In this document: one piece after another, positions 58,804 to 64,000 of the stretch
Numbering within the stretch: the stretch's first letter is position 1
Layout of the letters: the number at the start of each line of letters is the position of its first letter
NCBI RefSeq assembly: GCF_902459465.1
Contig: NC_047081.1
Span: forward strand, 1,550,001 to 1,614,000
Origin: Asterias rubens
Lineage: Eukaryota; Echinodermata; Asteroidea; Forcipulatida; Asteriidae
Direction of reading: 5' to 3'
DNA: 64,000 bases
The notes under the pieces: generated by a model
Told to the model about the DNA's origin: nothing
The model's database searches: none
What the model saw: the letters and a program-made list of their open reading frames with translations, nothing else
Position numbers and translations under genes: made by a program

Positions 58804-60784
58804 ACACATTATACGAACACACACAACATTGTGTTCCGTACACACTCTGTTGACATTCCTTTGTTCAACACGTTAAAAACACTGTGTGGTCGTATGCACG
58901 TGGACCTCTTTTGTTTTCAGGTCCCGGTTTCGTATGCAGCGTTAAAAGCACTTAAGAATTGTTAACCCCATAGCAAATTCAGTGGAGTTATAACAATGTT
59001 AGCGATTTGCATTAATATACAAAACTATCCACCACAAACGAACTTTTTAAAGTTTGTGAACCCTTTTTTCGAAAACGTACGACGTTTTAAAAAGATAATG
59101 TCCTACATAATACGTTTAATGATGTTTCATGTTTATATAGAAAAGAAATTTTAACGATTGTTTTATACTCTTTTAAGCCAACGATGTATTATGCCATTAA
59201 TGTATGTTATCTGGTGCTGCGGTTCAGTTGTTTTATTTTACCAAAATGATTAACCACAAGTTTAAGTTTTAATTTTTCACTTTTAATTGACATTTATTTT
59301 AAATTTAAGACCAACGTTTTTCAATGTTGATATTAAGTTTGAGCCGCTGTTTTCATGTTTAGAGTAAACCAATTTTGTTTGAATATTTTGAACGCTAGGT
59401 GGCAGCAGAATAAGCCCAAGTGTCCAGTGTGTACGTAAGTCTAAAGTCTCAGTGCATTAGGTAAATCTGTTGCCACCTAAAGTGTCTAAAACGTCTTCCA
59501 TTAAACTGGACATGATGGTCTTTGTTTATGTTTTAAAATTTCAACCTCGCCTTAAAAACCTCCGAATTTTCAGTTGGTGAAAATACAAAATGGCCGCACC
59601 AACCAGACGAGCATATTTTATTTTGTTAGCCGTGTCCGAATTGGTGCCTATTTCAAAGAGCTGATTTTCAAAAAGGAGCTAAAATTAGGCTAAGCAGAAA
59701 AGGGTTATAGCAAAGTTTACTACATGTCACACGTCATGTACATTTTGAGGCTGCATGGTTGGTACCCTGCTCGTATCTGCTTAGCACAGAAAATAAGCAG
59801 TACATGTACTTTCTATGCCGCAATTGGGCAATGTGCAATGAAGCAAATGCTTCAAAATTTGATTCTAAATTTAAGCGGGAACTTTCTTCTATTCTAATAA
59901 TTTCACAGATGCCTTATTCGGGCACGGCTTTCCATAGAAACAAAATAACCTTTTCCCACCGTATTATTAAAGCAATACCTTTCGAAATGTCTAGTTTTTA
60001 ACCCACCTTTCTTGCCTTCTACGACTCTAACAGTTGGTCTGGGTGGGAAGGGGGCGGGGATTTCAAGATGAACAGTTAGACTGAACGGAATAGGAACAGT
60101 CGGGCTCCCTCTGAGGCATTCACGGAAACACTATACGATAAGTCTATGGACTATACACGACAACGTACCAAACATTGGTGAACTATATCTTATATTATAT
60201 GTTGGTATCCTATATTATATTTTAGTAATAGTACTACAATGGAGTGTAATAACATACATGTAGTATTATCGGGTTTTTATTATAAAGAACAAGTTATAGA
60301 CACGCACAAACCGCTTGATTTGAAAGAAAAGTGTCGGTTTTTTGTTTTTATCAATTTTTTTTTGATGTTATATACCGTATGGAGTTTTAAGCATTATTTA
60401 TTAATATTTTAAGTACTTGATTTTAATAATTAATATATATATCATAGTAAAAACTGGGGTGTTCAAATTTGAGACCATGGTATGCAATGCTTTGCATCCA
60501 TGCAGAGAACAAACCAATAGACAAACAAAACACTATTACCACCAATTAAACATTTATACAGTCTGATATTGCGCACGTATCTACCAAAAGGTACCCAACA
60601 AAGCGCTAGCAGAAACAGAAACATTTTAAGACATGTTTTTTGAATTATGAAATATGAATCAAATTTATTCAGCAGCTGTTTGAAACACGAGGCATATACC
60701 TTCCCTTTAATAGATGGTTTGCAATACGCGTCATCGGCCGCCATCTTTGATGTATTAACAAGGGAACCACAATTATGCATGCAA

Positions 60785-61084
60785 TAGTAAACCTATGAAA
60801 ATTTGAACTCAATTGGTCGTCGAAGTTGCGAGCGAATAACGGAAGAAAAAAAACCTTGTCGCACAAGTTTTGTTCTCTCAGATGCTTGATTTCGAGACCT
60901 TAGCTGAGGTCTCTAAATCAATGCAAATATTACTTGAGTGAGAATTTTTTTTCTTCACAAAAATTACGTTACTTCAGAGGGAGCCGTTTCTCACAATGTT
61001 TTTACTATCAACCAACAGCTCTCCATTGCTCGTTACCAAGAAGTCAGTTTTTGAGCAACTACCAATAGTGTCCAGTGCCTTGAA
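60785..61084 (+). repeat. MITE family A copy
   Basis: Contains TGAAAATTTGAACTCAATTG, GATGCTTGATTTCGAGACCT with a local inverse, GGGAGCCGTTTCTCACAATG and the end ACCAATAGTGTCCAGTGCC. Confidence 0.8.
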
Positions 61085-62566
61085 AGATCGACTTAAATTT
61101 TCCCCCAAATAACCCCCTACTTCCTTTAACAATACAGTATGGGGTGACATACATTACTTAAAGTGAGAATGAACCAAAATCTCGCATATTCACGGACCAA
61201 TGCTGAAAACACGCGATACTTGCACGCCTCTGTTATAGGAGGCCGACAAAATAATGCTATAAAAAGTATGTTATAATTGTGCCTTAAATTTATTTTATAT
61301 ATCTTTACCAATGATGAAATGTATGTATATATAACTTTTTTTGTTTGCAATAAATTATGTCGAGTTGACAATGGAGAAAAATGGAGAAAAATTCAATGTT
61401 TGAAAAATGGAGTTCCGTGTGAACTAGTATGTGTGTGATTTTAATAGTTTAAAATGTGATTTACATGTATTGAGGGCCGGTAGCACTATAATTCACAGCG
61501 CATACTATTGATCTCACTGTTTTCTCAAGAGTTCAATGACCTGTGGGTTGAGGACCTTGATATCCTTCGCTCGTCCCCAGCGCCTTGCCTCATAACCAAA
61601 TGCGCTGGGGATGGGCAAACGTATCAAGCACGCTCATTGGTCTATCCAGACAATGCTCAGTCCCATCACGCATCACACTGCACCCCTGTAGAAATAGCAC
61701 TGCACTCATAACATTATTATTTCCTGAACAAGAATCTATGCAAGCCGATTAGCCCATCCCGGCGGTCATGGATAGACCCTGGACGACTGGAGCATCCAAC
61801 ATATCTTAAGGGGGGGGGGGGGCACAAAGTACAATAATACACGTGTATTGTCAACGCAAGAGGGCGCTCTCTCTTGCCACAAACCGCAAATATTACAGAG
61901 CCCGTCGCGTAATACTTGTTTTCGATGAGGGTGACTTTCGTAATCACAAGTCAAGTGCATACAGACTCACGGAATAATGAAACAATGATAAGATTCGAAC
62001 CTGTGCCATTTTAATAGGCCTATTTCTTTTTCAGTTTTCTGTGGACACCAATAAATTTCACACTTGGGAAATAGTATAGCTCCGTTTGTTAACATAATTA
62101 AATTGTATGTTTGTTTATTCTTTTCACCATTTACAAATTATAGTTAATATCATAACAAATAATTAGTAAGGGTTCTTGTTTTTATGAAAAACATAATAAT
62201 TATATTTCATAGCCAGAAAGGTGTTCAAAAAACTGTTAACTTAAATAAATACAAGGATAGTGACAAATTAATGTTCAAATTAATATTGGTCAACTTAAGC
62301 AAGAGGTTACCATTGACTTATCGTAAATACTTGGTACGCGCGCGTTAGGCGTGGCATGAGGTGCATGCTGGTCTAGCTAGCGATCAAGTTTGAACAGTTG
62401 ACGCTTGCGCAATGGGTATTTGCGAAAAGGTCTATGCTCTATTACCACAACCTCGTTTTGGTTACTATGATTGTTTGAGAGACAGACAAAAATGGCTGAT
62501 TGTGTTGGAGTTTTTTTAAATAAAAAATTTTACGTAGTTCTGGGCATGCAACGTTACCCAAATTAA

Positions 62567-62800
62567 AGCTCATTGCACATTAGTAGTCTGCCATTAATTT
62601 CACTTTGGAGCGCCCTCAACGTTTCGTGATGGTGAGGCATCGGCATAAATTTCCTAAACTGATTTATACTGCCACCTAGCGTCCCAAAAGTCCCCAGTTA
62701 TATAGCCCATTGCACATTATAGTCTGCCATTTTGTTTTATTTTGGAGCGCCCTCAATGTTTCGTGTCGGTGAGGCATCGGCATCACTTCCTGAACTGGTT
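62567..62800. repeat. Tandem duplication of the SLC15 coding end
   Basis: Copies at about 62567-62665 and 62702-62800 (period about 135 bp) share GGAGCGCCCTCAA, GTGAGGCATCGGCAT, TTCCT(G/A)AACTG(G/A)TTT and CATTGCACATTA. The right copy is the end of the SLC15 last exon including its stop. The left copy lies downstream in transcript order. Confidence 0.88.
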
Positions 62801-63005
62801 TCCGCAACCCGTGAGTAGCCCGGTGTGACTGCCTCGTTCCCTGGGTAGCCTCCCTCCTGTGCAGCACGTTCACGCCAGTGAGCATAGTCGTAATTTCTGG
62901 ATATGAGGTAGAGATATAGCATATCGAAGAGCAGGACACCAGCCAGAATCAAATAGAAGTACTCCATGTGTCCGTCGTTTATTTCCGACACATACCAAGG
63001 GCTTG
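62737..63005 (-). CDS. SLC15/POT transporter, last exon
   Basis: Acceptor TGCCCGCAG; the Ala codon is split with the previous exon. It encodes SPWYVSEINDGHMEYFYLIL, a transmembrane helix (AGVLLFDMLYLYLI) and SRNYDYAHWRERAAQ, then a polar cytosolic tail with Ser/Asp repeats, ending GAPK and TAA. The pattern W-x-N-x-GH-x-(D/E)YFY-x-L-L followed by a last helix and S-x-x-Y-x-Y is the C-terminus of POT/SLC15 proton-coupled peptide transporters, closest in style to the peptide/histidine carriers SLC15A3/A4 (endolysosomal). The subfamily is not certain from 130 residues. Confidence 0.87.
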
Positions 63006-63488
63006 CTGCGGGCAGACAAAAACAAAAAACAGTTTTGTCATTTTTATTTAAAGTTTTCGAAAGTGATGTTGACCATCATTCATACAAGATACAATTGAAG
63101 TGCTGTCAATTCGGATACAGTCTAGAAATACCTAACCAAAATAGATTAGGAGCGACTTTTGGTAGACCCGAATCCGTGTTGGTTTCAGACATGCGACCAC
63201 TTAATATTTACAATGGCGCGGCTCGGCTCATGACAAGATCGACGTCTTAAACCAAGGCCCTCCTCAAGAGTCATTCCGATTGCAACAGTCGATCTTCTAG
63301 CGCGTCCAGTCGCCCCTAACAGTGTCAGACATCAAACTGTTCATGTACTTTTGGTTCGCACGACTCTAGAGCGAACATGTAGTAATTTGCCATAGACTCG
63401 AGCTCTGATTTCGGATCAGCGGAGTGGACTGTTTTGTTTTGATACACTGCCAAGTTTTAATTCTTATAACAATAATTCAAGTGTGCAA

Positions 63489-63579
63489 ATTTGGTTTGCG
63501 GTAACACCATGTGTGTATCTACAGTTCTCCAAGAACAAACCCTACCTGGCAAGAAGATGGTGTTACCGCAAACCAAATA
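63489..63579. repeat. Short MITE (family E) in SLC15 intron
   Basis: ATTTGGTTTGCGGTAACACC at the left is a perfect inverse of GGTGTTACCGCAAACCAAAT at the right, around a spacer of about 47 bp. Its ends match the 41994-42170 palindrome. Confidence 0.88.
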
Positions 63580-63633
63580 TACATTGATACCTCACCATGC
63601 AATGCCTCAAATCCCAATAGTTCGATTATTTAC

Positions 63634-63768
63634 CTGTCGATAATGCATTAACAATAAGCACGAGGATCCTCGCCAATATGTAGCTACCGACCCCCGACAT
63701 GAGGATGTACAGCCCCGTCGACAGTCCCTTCAGATTATCCGGTCCTTCCAAATAGGCAAACTCCAATC
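63634..63768 (-). CDS. SLC15/POT transporter, penultimate coding exon
   Basis: Acceptor TATACACTAG, donor ACAG/GTAAAT, 135 nt. It encodes GLEFAYLEGPDNLKGLSTGL then YILMSGVGSYILARILVLIV. GLEFAY-x-x-(A/G)P-x-x-(M/L) followed by G(L/M)-x-x-x-x-x-GVGS is the hallmark of the late transmembrane region of SLC15 proteins. The remaining upstream exons lie beyond base 64000, so the gene is 5'-partial here. Confidence 0.87.
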
Positions 63769-64000
63769 CTAGTGTATAGGAATAATCAAAGAATGGTAAT
63801 GAAATAATGATATGCAAGCGTCAAAAAACTTTCTCTAAAACATAACTTGTGGACCCCATTTATTTTATTATTATAATTAGATTGAAAAAAAAGCATGTAT
63901 GTACGCAAAATATTTATATTTATACACAGTTTTTAATGATTCCTGTAAGTGGCGGCTATCCGCTGTTGGATATCAAAATTTTTTTTAAAAAATAGGCTTC

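Larger units (their letters stand above)
58592..62736. other. Convergent intergenic / 3' UTR region
   Basis: Between the K2P stop and the SLC15 stop. It should contain both 3' UTRs, but no poly(A) signal can be placed with confidence (ATTAAA near 59510 is one candidate for the K2P). It also holds a family G remnant near 59640-59790, a family A copy at 60785-61084 and a G run near 61810-61821. Confidence 0.55.

Overview
The window is nuclear DNA from an animal. It has intron-split genes with GT-AG and GC-AG junctions, long introns, tRNA-derived SINEs, a LINE fragment and many foldback MITE-like elements. The protein families and the repeat landscape suggest a marine deuterostome, most likely an echinoderm (perhaps a sea star). 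That placement is inference, because no marker in the window is decisive.

Layout. (1) 1-32144, minus strand: a gene of about 32 kb encoding a Zasp/ALP/Enigma-type PDZ-LIM protein of the Z-disc/actin cytoskeleton. Ten exons are readable and all phases agree: a PDZ domain from exons 1-2 into 3, a ZM motif in exon 4, one complete LIM domain over exons 6-8, then a Pro/Gln/Tyr-rich linker. The 3' part, probably with further LIM domains, lies beyond base 1. (2) 37304-38701, plus strand: an unsplit 465-codon ORF for an unrecognised protein. It has an RGR/RG-rich N-terminal patch, two PxDL-like (CtBP-type) motifs and a compact, probably folded C-terminal half. (3) 38702-53609: repeat-rich DNA with palindromic MITE families, a 5'-truncated LINE inside a MITE, and a 455-bp-offset duplication. 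(4) 53610-58591, plus strand: three coding exons of a 906-residue two-pore-domain K+ channel. A cytosolic loop of about 520 residues between TM2 and TM3 carries candidate calcineurin-docking and 14-3-3 sites, as in vertebrate TRESK (KCNK18). (5) 62737-63768, minus strand: the last two coding exons of an SLC15/POT-family proton-coupled peptide/histidine transporter. The end of its last exon is duplicated just downstream.

The genes are not an operon and share no evident pathway. The PDZ-LIM gene (minus) and the unrecognised gene (plus) are divergent, with about 5 kb between start codons. The channel and the SLC15 gene are convergent.

The most notable points are the TRESK-like loop logic in an apparent invertebrate K2P with a far longer loop, two strong GC-AG introns in unrelated genes, a 700-nt C-rich pyrimidine stretch in the PDZ-LIM pre-mRNA directly upstream of an exon, the unrecognised RGR-domain gene, and a dense set of near-perfect palindromic elements. 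I found no CRISPR array, rRNA or intact tRNA gene.
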